A stretch of 64,000 nucleotides of DNA, from the NCBI RefSeq assembly GCF_008711285.1, contig NZ_VXDC01000004.1, positions 290,823 to 354,822 of the forward strand, read 5' to 3'. Position numbers and translations under genes: made by a program. The notes below the pieces were generated by a model, which did not search any database, was not told where the DNA came from, and was given only the letters and a program-made list of their open reading frames with translations. This document shows, piece after piece, positions 36,101 through 43,827 of this stretch. Positions within the stretch are counted from its first letter, which is position 1. Each line of letters begins with the position of its first letter. The DNA is from Roseibium aquae (lineage in GTDB: Bacteria; Pseudomonadota; Alphaproteobacteria; Rhizobiales; Stappiaceae).

Positions 36101-36143
36101 TTGATTTTGATACGATACCGTACTAAATAATACGATATCGTAT
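36101..36143 (+). promoter_or_regulatory. Promoter flanked by two tandem palindromic operators
   Basis: TTGATT (36101-36106) and TAAATA (36124-36129) are 17 bp apart. Two copies of the same palindrome embrace the -10: TACGATACCGTA (36111-36122, one mismatch) and TACGATATCGTA (36131-36142, perfect, extendable to 14 bp). Centres are 20 bp apart, two helical turns, suited to cooperative binding on one face. The MarR-type regulator encoded at the end of the same operon is the likely binder. Confidence 0.7.
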
Positions 36144-36162
36144 CAAAAAGGACACCCCGGCC

Positions 36163-37305
36163 ATGAACCTCTCTCGCCGCAAGACCCTTGCCCTTATCGG
36201 AGGCGGGACGATCCTCGCCGCGACAAGTGGCGTGGGCTGGGAAATCACCCGCCCTCTGGCAACCGCGCTGCGGCCCTGGGATCGGGCGGGGCAATATGAC
36301 GATCCGCGCATGCGGGCGCTCAGCTGGGCGATCCTGGCGCCAAATTCCCACAATATGCAGCCTTGGAAAGTGGATCTTTCGACCCCGGACCAGGCGGTTC
36401 TCTATCCCGATCTCGAACGAATGCTGCCGGAAACGGACCCCTTCAACCGCCAGATCACGGTCTCCCTCGGCTGCTTTCTCGAGCTGATGCGCATGGCCGC
36501 GCTGCAGGACGGGCTCGCGGTGGACGCGGATCTTTTCCCCGAGGGTTCGGACGCCGCTGGGCTGGACGCGCGTCCGGTGGCCATCTGCCGGTTCCGCGCG
36601 ACCACCGCGCCCACCGATCCCCTCTTTGCCCATACCCCGATCCGGCGGAGCAACAAGGAAGCCTTCGACATATCCCGCCCTGTGCCGCCACAGGTGCTGG
36701 CCCGCATCGCCGGCGCTGCCCGCCATACCGAAGTCGGGTTCAGCGCCGATCCGGCCGAAGTCGCGGACATTGTCAGCCTGACCAGCCGCGCCATGGAGAT
36801 CGAGATCGACACGCCGCGCACCTTTGGGGAAAGCGTCGATCTCTTCCGCATCGGCCGGCGGGAGGTGGAAGCGAACCCGGACGGGCTCGAGTTTCACGGG
36901 CCAGCCTTCGAGGCGATGCGGCTATTCGGGCTGTTCACCCGTGACGCTGCCCGCGATCCGGGAAGCACGGCCTTCGCCCAGGGCAAGGCCGCGGTGCTCG
37001 ACCCCATCGCAACGGCGATGGCGCATATCTGGCAAGTCACGGCGGACAATTCCCGCAAGACACAGATCGATGCGGGCCGCGACTGGCTGCGCCTGAACCT
37101 GGCGGCAACGGCAGAAGGCGTGGGATACCATCCGCTCAGCCAGGGATTGCAGGAATATCCCGAGATGGCGAGGATATACGCCGATCTTCACGCCCGCCTC
37201 GCGCCCGGCGGCGGCACGGTTCAAAACCTGACGCGTCTGGGATATGGTCCCGACATTGGGCCGACGCCGCGTTGGCCGCTTGAAGCCAAGATACTGGATG
37301 CCTGA
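36163..37305 (+). CDS. Tat-exported nitroreductase-family oxidoreductase (Acg type)
   Basis: 380 residues. Twin-arginine signal MNLSRRKTLALIGGGTILAAT. The mature part resembles the degenerate nitroreductase fold of Acg-like FMN proteins: AILAPNSHNMQPWKVDL, a conserved N-x-Q-P-W flavin-site motif, and IRRSNKEAFD and GYHPLSQGLQEYPEM later in the chain. Exported nitroreductase-like flavoproteins are uncommon and their substrates are unknown. It is co-transcribed with, and overlaps by 8 bp, a MarR regulator, suggesting induction by a small aromatic or redox-active compound. Confidence 0.82.
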   Translation: MNLSRRKTLALIGGGTILAATSGVGWEITRPLATALRPWDRAGQYDDPRMRALSWAILAPNSHNMQPWKVDLSTPDQAVLYPDLERMLPETDPFNRQITVSLGCFLELMRMAALQDGLAVDADLFPEGSDAAGLDARPVAICRFRATTAPTDPLFAHTPIRRSNKEAFDISRPVPPQVLARIAGAARHTEVGFSADPAEVADIVSLTSRAMEIEIDTPRTFGESVDLFRIGRREVEANPDGLEFHGPAFEAMRLFGLFTRDAARDPGSTAFAQGKAAVLDPIATAMAHIWQVTADNSRKTQIDAGRDWLRLNLAATAEGVGYHPLSQGLQEYPEMARIYADLHARLAPGGGTVQNLTRLGYGPDIGPTPRWPLEAKILDA

Positions 37306-37741
37306 CACCGACCTGCCGCTGTACTTCCGGCTCTTCAACGAGATCGGAATCGTCGACCAACTGGGCCGCGCCCGATTCGAGAAACGCCTTCCTCAAGGTG
37401 TCACCGTGTCCCATTTCTCGGTTCTCAACCACTTGATGCGGGTTGAGGATGGGCGCACACCGCTGGAACTCGCCCGGGCGTTCCAGGTGCCCAAAACCAC
37501 GGTTTCGCACTGGCTCACCGGTCTCGACACGCTGGGTTTCGTGAATCTCAGGCCGAACCCGAACGATCGCCGTTCAAAACAGGTCTGGCTGACCGAGGCG
37601 GGCCGGGCCTTTCGCGACAAGGCGATCGCGGATCTTGCGCCCGATCTTGCCCGCGTGAAAGACGTCATGGACCCCGACGAGGTCGCCGATCTGGTGGCGC
37701 GGCTTGAACGCCTGCGAATTTGGCTCGACACCAACCGATAA
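37298..37741 (+). CDS. MarR-family transcriptional regulator
   Basis: 147 residues from ATG 37298 (MPDTDLPLYFRLFNEIGIVDQ). The winged HTH is VSHFSVLNHLMRVEDGRTPLELARAFQVPKTTVSHWLTGLDTLGFV with wing NPNDRRSKQVWLTEAGR, typical MarR. It overlaps the oxidoreductase gene by 8 bp and is probably an autorepressor through the tandem operators at 36111-36142. Ligand unknown. Confidence 0.88.
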   Translation: MPDTDLPLYFRLFNEIGIVDQLGRARFEKRLPQGVTVSHFSVLNHLMRVEDGRTPLELARAFQVPKTTVSHWLTGLDTLGFVNLRPNPNDRRSKQVWLTEAGRAFRDKAIADLAPDLARVKDVMDPDEVADLVARLERLRIWLDTNR

Positions 37742-37926
37742 GGCCGCCGCGCTCCCTCCCCTCCCCCGCACGCCTCCGGATGCGGCGGGAGCGAGGATCA
37801 TCAATCCCGGCGGGAGACGGAGAGTAGAGGCGGCGGCCGGCCGCGTTTGCGCTTGACCTGTCTACCGCTCCATACTTTAGAGGTCGCCCCCGAAAGCAAA
37901 TTCGAACACGGCAAAAATGATCATAA

Positions 37927-39096
37927 GTGTATAAAATCTCTGAACTATCAAAGCTTCTGGGCCTATCGCGATCCGCACTGCTCTATTACGAGAAGGTCGG
38001 CTTGGTGCGCGGCAGACGCCTTGAGAACGGGTATCGCGTTTACGGTGACACTGACCTCCACAGGCTGCAGCTTCTGCAGATGCTCCAGTCAGGTGGACTG
38101 ACACTTCAGGAATGCAAGTCCTGTCTTGATGGGAAAATGGACAGAGACGTTCTGAAGAGCCGGCTCTCCGCCCTCGATTCGGAAATCCGCGCGAAGCAGC
38201 AGTCGCGGGACTTGCTGTCCGCTCTGCTTGGCCACAGAAGCCTCAAATCCTGGCACGAGAGGCTCGAAAGCATCGCGCCCGACCTGCACCGCGCCTGGCT
38301 GATGACCCAGGGTTTTTCCAGCGAGGAGGCCGCGCGGGTGGCGTGGCTGTCGAAGGACATGAATGCACACGACGATTACATGGCTGTCTTCATGAAGGTG
38401 TTCTCCGGACTCGACTGGTGGGGGCCGGGAACGCAAGCCGCGACGCTAAAGGCGCTTGCCATGGCGCCCTTTGCGCCGAAGACCATCCTCGAGATCGGCT
38501 GCGGTCCTGGCATGGCGACAATGCTTCTTGCCGAGGCCACCGATGCCCGGATCCTGGCGACAGACACGGACGAGGGCGCGCTGGACAGGCTGCGCGACCG
38601 GGTGGTGGCAAAGGGCCTCGGCGACCGGGTGGCGGTACGCAACGTCGACATGGCGCAGCTGCCCGTGCCGGAGCAGCCTTGGGACGTGATCTGGGCCGAG
38701 GGCAGCGCCTACATCATCGGCGTCGAGCGCGCCCTGGCCGACTGGCGGACCCTCCTGCGCCCCGGCGGAGTGCTCGTCTTCTCCGACATGACCTGGCGCA
38801 CCGACACCCCCCCAGAAGCACTGCGCGCTTTCTGGGCCTCGGAATACCCGGCGATGACCCGTGTTTCCGTCCGGCTCGATCAGGCGAAGCGCGCCGGCTA
38901 CCGCGTGCTCGGCCATTTCGAGATGGGGCGGGAGGCGATGGACGCCTACTACCAGCCCCTGGAGGCGCATGTCGCGGAGATGCAGGCGCAGCTCAAAGGG
39001 ACCCGCGTGCTCGACGATCTGCGGGCGGAACTCGCCGCCTACCACGCCTGCGACGGGATCGTGAGCTTCGAGATGGTCGTGCTGCAAAAACCCTGA
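37927..39096 (+). CDS. Fusion of MerR-type regulator and SAM-dependent methyltransferase
   Basis: 389 residues starting at GTG 37927. Residues 1-70 are a MerR HTH (YKISELSKLLGLSRSALLYYEKVGLVRGRRLENGYRVYGDTDLHRL), 70-150 a helical linker, and 165-389 a class I methyltransferase with SAM motif I TILEIGCGPGMATMLLA (about 185-202), an acidic loop ATDTDEGALDRL and WAEGSAYIIGVERALADWRTLLRPGG. The frame is uninterrupted across the junction. Similar MerR-methyltransferase proteins occur in alphaproteobacteria; what they sense or methylate is not known to me. A GACCT/AGGTC inverted repeat lies about 50-70 bp upstream (37855-37885), possibly its own operator. Confidence 0.85.
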   Translation: MYKISELSKLLGLSRSALLYYEKVGLVRGRRLENGYRVYGDTDLHRLQLLQMLQSGGLTLQECKSCLDGKMDRDVLKSRLSALDSEIRAKQQSRDLLSALLGHRSLKSWHERLESIAPDLHRAWLMTQGFSSEEAARVAWLSKDMNAHDDYMAVFMKVFSGLDWWGPGTQAATLKALAMAPFAPKTILEIGCGPGMATMLLAEATDARILATDTDEGALDRLRDRVVAKGLGDRVAVRNVDMAQLPVPEQPWDVIWAEGSAYIIGVERALADWRTLLRPGGVLVFSDMTWRTDTPPEALRAFWASEYPAMTRVSVRLDQAKRAGYRVLGHFEMGREAMDAYYQPLEAHVAEMQAQLKGTRVLDDLRAELAAYHACDGIVSFEMVVLQKP

Positions 39097-39158
39097 CGAG
39101 CGGCGCGGCCCCAATTCCCAAAAACCGGCAGGCTCAGCCCGCCGGCGGAGACAGAACC

Positions 39159-39698
39159 ATGGACTTTTCAACGGATTACGAGACCCACGCCTACGCGATC
39201 ACGGAACTCTTTACCTCGACCTTCCTGGCCTCCGAGGGAACGGAGGAAGGCGCATTGATCGGCGCTCTCGCGCGCCGCCTGATCGCCGAGACGCCGCCCG
39301 AGGACCTGCGCGTCGTCACCGCCTGGGCGGACGGCACGCTTGTGGGCGGCATTTTCTTCACGCGCCTCACCTATACGGGCGATCCGCGCACGGTCTTCCT
39401 GATGGCCCCCGTGGCGGTGGCAACGGCGCATCAAGGCAAGGGCATTGGGCAGCGGCTGATCGCCCACGGTCTCGACGCGCTTCGGCAAGAGGGCGTGGAC
39501 ATTGCCGTGACCTATGGCGATCCTGCCTTCTACGGCCGCGTCGGGTTCAAGCCCGTCACGGACGCCGATCTGCCCGCGCCGCAGCCGCTGCACCAGCCGC
39601 AGGGCTGGATCGCCCAGTCCTTGACCGACGCGCCTCTGACGCCCATGCGCGGCCCAGCCCGCTGTGTCGCCGCCTTCGACGACCCCGCACTCTGGTAG
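39159..39698 (+). CDS. GNAT-family N-acetyltransferase
   Basis: 179 residues from ATG 39159, 62 bp after the MerR fusion gene. The acetyl-CoA loop is VAVATAHQGKGIGQRLIAHGLDAL (Q/R-x-x-G-x-G/A), followed by YGDPAFYGRVGFKPV, the YxxxGF ending of YhbS-like GNAT proteins. Substrate unknown; small-molecule or protein amine. A long open frame continuing upstream on the same strand is only the shadow of the preceding gene. Confidence 0.85.
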   Translation: MDFSTDYETHAYAITELFTSTFLASEGTEEGALIGALARRLIAETPPEDLRVVTAWADGTLVGGIFFTRLTYTGDPRTVFLMAPVAVATAHQGKGIGQRLIAHGLDALRQEGVDIAVTYGDPAFYGRVGFKPVTDADLPAPQPLHQPQGWIAQSLTDAPLTPMRGPARCVAAFDDPALW

Positions 39699-40011
39699 GG
39701 CCATTGTCCGCGGCTGGCTATTTCTGAACCGCGCGCGGCCCCGGTCGTGGCGCCCGCAGACTGGTGCAAGCCCGGCCGAACCGTCGCGTTCCCGCGCTCC
39801 TGTGGTGTCGGCGGGTCTAGAAGCTGCAAGTCGCCTGACGCACCCGGCCAAAACATCAGTGACCGCCATCCCGGATGGGCCGCGGTGTCTCTTGACGTCG
39901 TGACGAGCGCGTCGAGCCATATTTGACCTTGGTTTTGGACACGGATAGTGATGGCGAGCCAACTCTACAGTTGACTGGCCGCCATATGGCTGCACGGCGA
40001 GGGAATTCCGA
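39699..40011. other. Intergenic region with no recognised gene
   Basis: About 313 bp between GNAT and GFA genes. Several frames are open because of high GC, but none shows a domain, signal or ribosome site. Confidence 0.4.
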
Positions 40012-40419
40012 ATGAGCAATCTTGCCAAGGGGCAATGCCTATGTGGCGCCGTAAAGTTTCGGATATCGGGAGAGTTCGACAGCTTTTTCCTTTGTCACTG
40101 TTCCCGCTGCCGCAAGGATAGCGGCTCGGCCCATTCGTCGAACCTGTTTTCATCCACAGCGCGTGTTTGCTGGCTATCGGGCGAGGAGAGTATCCGGAAA
40201 TTTCGGCTTGCCGGGTCGAGACACCAGAAGTGCTTCTGCACGAACTGCGGTTCGGCGCTGCCGTATTCTGCAGAAGGTGATGGTTTGCTCGTGGTGCCTG
40301 CCGGGTCTCTTGATGGCCAAATCGGCATGCGGCCAAATGCACACATCTGCTGTTCCAGTCGCGCTGATTGGGACGACGACCTCGCTTCCGTTGAGAGGAT
40401 CGACGGACTTCCCGGTTGA
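40012..40419 (+). CDS. GFA-family (CENP-V/GFA zinc) protein
   Basis: 135 residues with the zinc-ligand pattern of the glutathione-dependent formaldehyde-activating family: GQCLCGAVKF, FLCHCSRCRKDSGSAHSSN and CFCTNCGSALPY. Most members have no proven activity; some are linked to formaldehyde-glutathione adducts. It appears monocistronic. Codon use is less GC-rich than its neighbours, and it borders a debris-filled region. Confidence 0.85.
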   Translation: MSNLAKGQCLCGAVKFRISGEFDSFFLCHCSRCRKDSGSAHSSNLFSSTARVCWLSGEESIRKFRLAGSRHQKCFCTNCGSALPYSAEGDGLLVVPAGSLDGQIGMRPNAHICCSSRADWDDDLASVERIDGLPG

Positions 40420-41155
40420 CCGGGGCATTCGGGGCACATCCCAAACAGCAACCAGACAACAAGGCCGCAGGCCCTTCAGCACCGCGCGGATGTTCTGGTG
40501 CTTGAACCCGGCGGCACCCTTCCGACCGGTCGTTCAGCGGCGAATGGAGCGCCCGGCGATGCACAGCTTTGCCGCTGCCGCGCCCGGAGACGTCGCCGGC
40601 CAGCATCGCGAAGTATTCGGAGACGCATTCCGCGTCAAGCGCCCAGTCTCCGAAGGGCGAAAGGCCCTGCCAACGCCCTTCGAAACTAAAAGAAAAATGA
40701 CCCCATTCGGGGCCCTTGGACGGATTCAGTATCTGAGTGTGGTGGTGGGGATGGGCCTGACGTCGAACCTTTTCCGAGCCTTAAGCCATTGAAATTATTT
40801 ATGCGCCACATGGTTCGAAGTGACATCCGGAACAGACGCAACCGACGTCCAACCGGGTGAACTGCGGCTGGGTCACCTTCTTTCGGAACAGCACCGACCC
40901 GTCCACCGCAGCCCCGTGCACCTGGAACACGTTCTTTGCGAGTTCAACGCCGATGATGGCAATCTCTTCCATGGATCCCTCTCCAATAGCTTGTGCGTTG
41001 AGACCCAAAGCCTAGCACATTGCGATAACGTCAGGGGAGAGCAGCATCCATCCCATCTTCCGCGGGAGCAAGAGAGGGACCGCGCGAACGCTGGCCCATG
41101 CGCGGTCACGCAAAATCTAGTTGTCTTGGCACGTTGTAGCGACTATCTCAAAGTC
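40420..41155. other. Degenerate left border of the copper island
   Basis: About 740 bp with no intact gene. It includes the IS110-type stump (40835-40972). On the minus strand near 40450-40690, two frames read ALDAECVSEYFAMLAGD and FKHQNIRAVLKGL, looking like a frameshifted fragment of an unidentified gene. The promoter for the copper operon should lie near 41121-41149 (TTGTCT, 17 bp, TATCTC). Confidence 0.45.
40835..40972 (-). pseudogene. N-terminal stump of an IS110-family transposase
   Basis: From ATG 40972 on the minus strand: EEIAIIGVELAKNVFQVHGA, then AVDGSVLFRKKVTQPQFTRL. This is the start of an IS110-family DEDD transposase, with the catalytic-domain first acidic residue in GVELAKNVFQ (usual D replaced by E). 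Homology stops after about 45 residues. Mobile-element relic at the left edge of the copper genes. Confidence 0.75.
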
Positions 41156-41542
41156 ATGACACGGTTTGCGTACAGCTTTTCAGCAAAGCGTTTTACGGCG
41201 CTGATCATGTGCCTTGCGCTCATGATCACTGGAATTGCTGCGGCTGTCGCGATGGAGCATCCGGGTCATGAAAACGTCGCCGGGGTCGCATCTGATCCCG
41301 GACAAATGACGCACGCGTCGCATGATATGTCACCGGCTGATTCCGATGAAGAATGCTGTGAGCCCGATACAAATGAGGCGTCGGGCTGCCACGTGTCGGC
41401 GTGCTGTCTTGCAGAAGTGCAATACTCGGACATTTTGACATCCTCGGAACACGATCGAAGCGCATGTGACCAGGCCATGTCGCAAGTGGTCGGACCTTCG
41501 GTCTATACATCACTCCCTGAACGACCTCCCCGACTTTCCTGA
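41156..41542 (+). CDS. Secreted Cys/His/Met-rich small protein of the copper operon
   Basis: 128 residues from ATG 41156. A signal-type hydrophobic segment FTALIMCLALMITGIAAAVAM is followed by a metal-ligand-rich region: HPGHE, MTHASHDM, EECCEP, SGCHVSACC. It precedes the CusBA genes by 89 bp on the same strand. The cysteines and histidines suggest periplasmic copper or silver binding, or metal-responsive regulation. I do not recognise a named family. Confidence 0.72.
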   Translation: MTRFAYSFSAKRFTALIMCLALMITGIAAAVAMEHPGHENVAGVASDPGQMTHASHDMSPADSDEECCEPDTNEASGCHVSACCLAEVQYSDILTSSEHDRSACDQAMSQVVGPSVYTSLPERPPRLS

Positions 41543-41631
41543 CAGTTTCTTACCGAACCGTGCGCTAGCGCGCTCGGGTCGAAATTGAATTGCGGGCCGA
41601 TCCAACGCGGGTCGGCTGTCAGGAGGTTGCA

Positions 41632-43827
41632 ATGGGTGGACGCTATACGGCTCTCGTTATCCTTGCCTTGGCGGGCGGCACCGCAGGCGGCATCACACTT
41701 GAGAGGTTCTACCTCAATCCGGCGAACACTGGCGGATCGGACGGTCCGGAGATCCTTTATTGGGTCGCTCCGATGGACCCGAATTTCCGGCAACCTGGCC
41801 CGGGCAAGTCGCCCATGGGCATGGATCTGATACCGGTTTACGCCGGTCAAGAACCTTCCGGCGATCCTTCGGAGGTGTCGCTCAGCGCCGCCGAAATCAA
41901 CGCCATCGGGGTACGGACCGCACTTGCGCGGATGACGGATGTGGCGCCGAAGATCGAAACCGTCGGATTCGTCGGCTACCACGAGCATCTCACCAGCCAT
42001 GTCCACACGCGCGTCGATGGATGGATCGAGGTCCTAAATGTCAGGGCCGTTGGGGATGTCGTTCGAAAAGGCGACGTGCTTTTCGAGCTGTTCTCGCCGG
42101 AGTTCGGTGTGGCAAGTTTCGATTTTCTCAGGACATTGGAAAACGGCACGGGGCTGTCGCGCGAGGCGGCGCGCAACAAAATGCGCAGCCACGGTGCCAC
42201 CGAACGGCAGATCGCAGAGATCGAAGCATCCGGAGAGGTCGCGCGTCGCATCACCGTAGAAGCCCCGAGGGACGGTATCGTGGTGGCTCTCGAGGCCGCA
42301 GACGGCATGTTCCTACAGCCGGGAACGCAGGCGGTGTCGATCACGGATCTGAGCCAGGTGTGGCTGATCGTAGATGTGTTCGAGCGTGACATCTCGCGCC
42401 TGTCGGGAGACATGGCCGCTGTCGCCAGCTTCGAGCATCTTCCGGGGCGGGTCTTCGAGGGGAAGATCGACTACGTCTATCCCGAGCTCGACTCGCGCAC
42501 GCGTACCCTTCCGGTGCGCCTGCGGTTCGACAATTCGGAAGGTCTGCTTCGGCCAGGAATGTTCGGCAACGTGAGCCTCATTGCGGGCGAGAGCCGTCAG
42601 GTTCTGACGGTGCCGTCCGAGGCGGTTATCCGCACCGGAAGGGCAGAGCGGGTCATCCTGAAGACGGGCGAAGGAACATTCCGGCCGCGGCTTGTCACGA
42701 CCGGGTTGCGCGACAGCTTCGGCGAAGGCGGCCGCACCGAAATCCTGCAAGGACTGGCCCCGGGCGAGGAAGTCGTCGCCTCGGCGCAGTTCCTGATCGA
42801 CAGCGAAAGTGCCCTGAGCGCAGGTTTCATGCGGATGGCACCGACCGATGAAGAGCCCGCCCGCGGGACGGGCATGCTTGTCGCGCTCGACCAGGAACAG
42901 CGGATCGCGACGCTGCGCCATGACGCTCTGGAGAGCCTCGACTGGCCCGCCATGACATCCGAGTTTCCGGTGCGCGCAGATGTGTCGCTCGACCGGCTCC
43001 GCGAGGGAGAGGAGGTGGCGTTCCGCGCCGCCCGGGGCGCCGACGGTCTGCTTGGCCTGATCGAACTGGGTCCTGATGACGGGGTCGCGGCGACGGGAAC
43101 CGGCATGGCCCTGGCCGTGACGCCTGAAGGCAAGCTGACGCTGGATCACGGCCCCATTCCAGACCTTGGCTGGCCAGCCATGCAGATGGATCTCGACGTG
43201 GCCGGTCTAGATCCTTCAAGCGTGCCACTCGATACGCCCATCGAGTTCGATCTCGCCAAGGATGAGAACGGCATGTTCTCCATCATCGCAGTGCGCACTG
43301 AGGGCGAAGACCCGCGACCAGCGCGGGAGGTTGACGAAACACCGACAATGTCGGCCCCGCCAATCGTCGTTTCCGGAACGATTGATGCCATCGACCCCGC
43401 AACGGGAAGGGCAACGATCACCCATGGACCAATCACCGAAATCGGCATGCCCGGGATGACCATGGCATTCGATCTTGATGCGGGGTTAGACCTCGCTGGC
43501 TTTGAGCCCGGTCGCGAGATGACGCTCACCTTCGAAAGACCGGATGGACTGACCATGGTGCTGGCGGCGGCCGAGCCCGTGAAACCGCCGATGGAAGTCT
43601 CGGGCACGATCAACACGGTAGATCCTGATACGCGGATGGCCAACATCACCCATGGACCCATGACCGAAATCGGGATGCCAGGCATGACGATGGATTTCGC
43701 CATCGCCGATAACATCGATCCGGCCGCCCTGCCCATCGGGGAAGAGCTCACCCTGCTTCTGCATCGCAATCCCGACCTCTCGATGACGCTCGTCGGTACC
43801 GCCGCTGCGCGGAGTGTATCGCAATGA
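41632..43827 (+). CDS. cusB: CusB-type RND efflux adaptor with four C-terminal CusF-like repeats
   Basis: Periplasmic adaptor of the Cu/Ag RND pump, 731 residues from ATG 41632, which has AGGAGG upstream. Parts in order: N-terminal membrane anchor; a heavy-metal-binding segment (YWVAPMDPNFRQPGPGKSPMGMDLIPVY, about 40-70); the HlyD barrel/hairpin core (about 85-405); then four CusF-like OB repeats starting near residues 415, 492, 580 and 656. Copper-site residues by repeat: RHDALESLDWPAMTSEF; DHGPIPDLGWPAMQMDL; THGPITEIGMPGMTMAF; THGPMTEIGMPGMTMDF. CusB adaptors normally lack these or carry one; four is unusual. The stop overlaps cusA. Confidence 0.92.
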   Translation: MGGRYTALVILALAGGTAGGITLERFYLNPANTGGSDGPEILYWVAPMDPNFRQPGPGKSPMGMDLIPVYAGQEPSGDPSEVSLSAAEINAIGVRTALARMTDVAPKIETVGFVGYHEHLTSHVHTRVDGWIEVLNVRAVGDVVRKGDVLFELFSPEFGVASFDFLRTLENGTGLSREAARNKMRSHGATERQIAEIEASGEVARRITVEAPRDGIVVALEAADGMFLQPGTQAVSITDLSQVWLIVDVFERDISRLSGDMAAVASFEHLPGRVFEGKIDYVYPELDSRTRTLPVRLRFDNSEGLLRPGMFGNVSLIAGESRQVLTVPSEAVIRTGRAERVILKTGEGTFRPRLVTTGLRDSFGEGGRTEILQGLAPGEEVVASAQFLIDSESALSAGFMRMAPTDEEPARGTGMLVALDQEQRIATLRHDALESLDWPAMTSEFPVRADVSLDRLREGEEVAFRAARGADGLLGLIELGPDDGVAATGTGMALAVTPEGKLTLDHGPIPDLGWPAMQMDLDVAGLDPSSVPLDTPIEFDLAKDENGMFSIIAVRTEGEDPRPAREVDETPTMSAPPIVVSGTIDAIDPATGRATITHGPITEIGMPGMTMAFDLDAGLDLAGFEPGREMTLTFERPDGLTMVLAAAEPVKPPMEVSGTINTVDPDTRMANITHGPMTEIGMPGMTMDFAIADNIDPAALPIGEELTLLLHRNPDLSMTLVGTAAARSVSQ

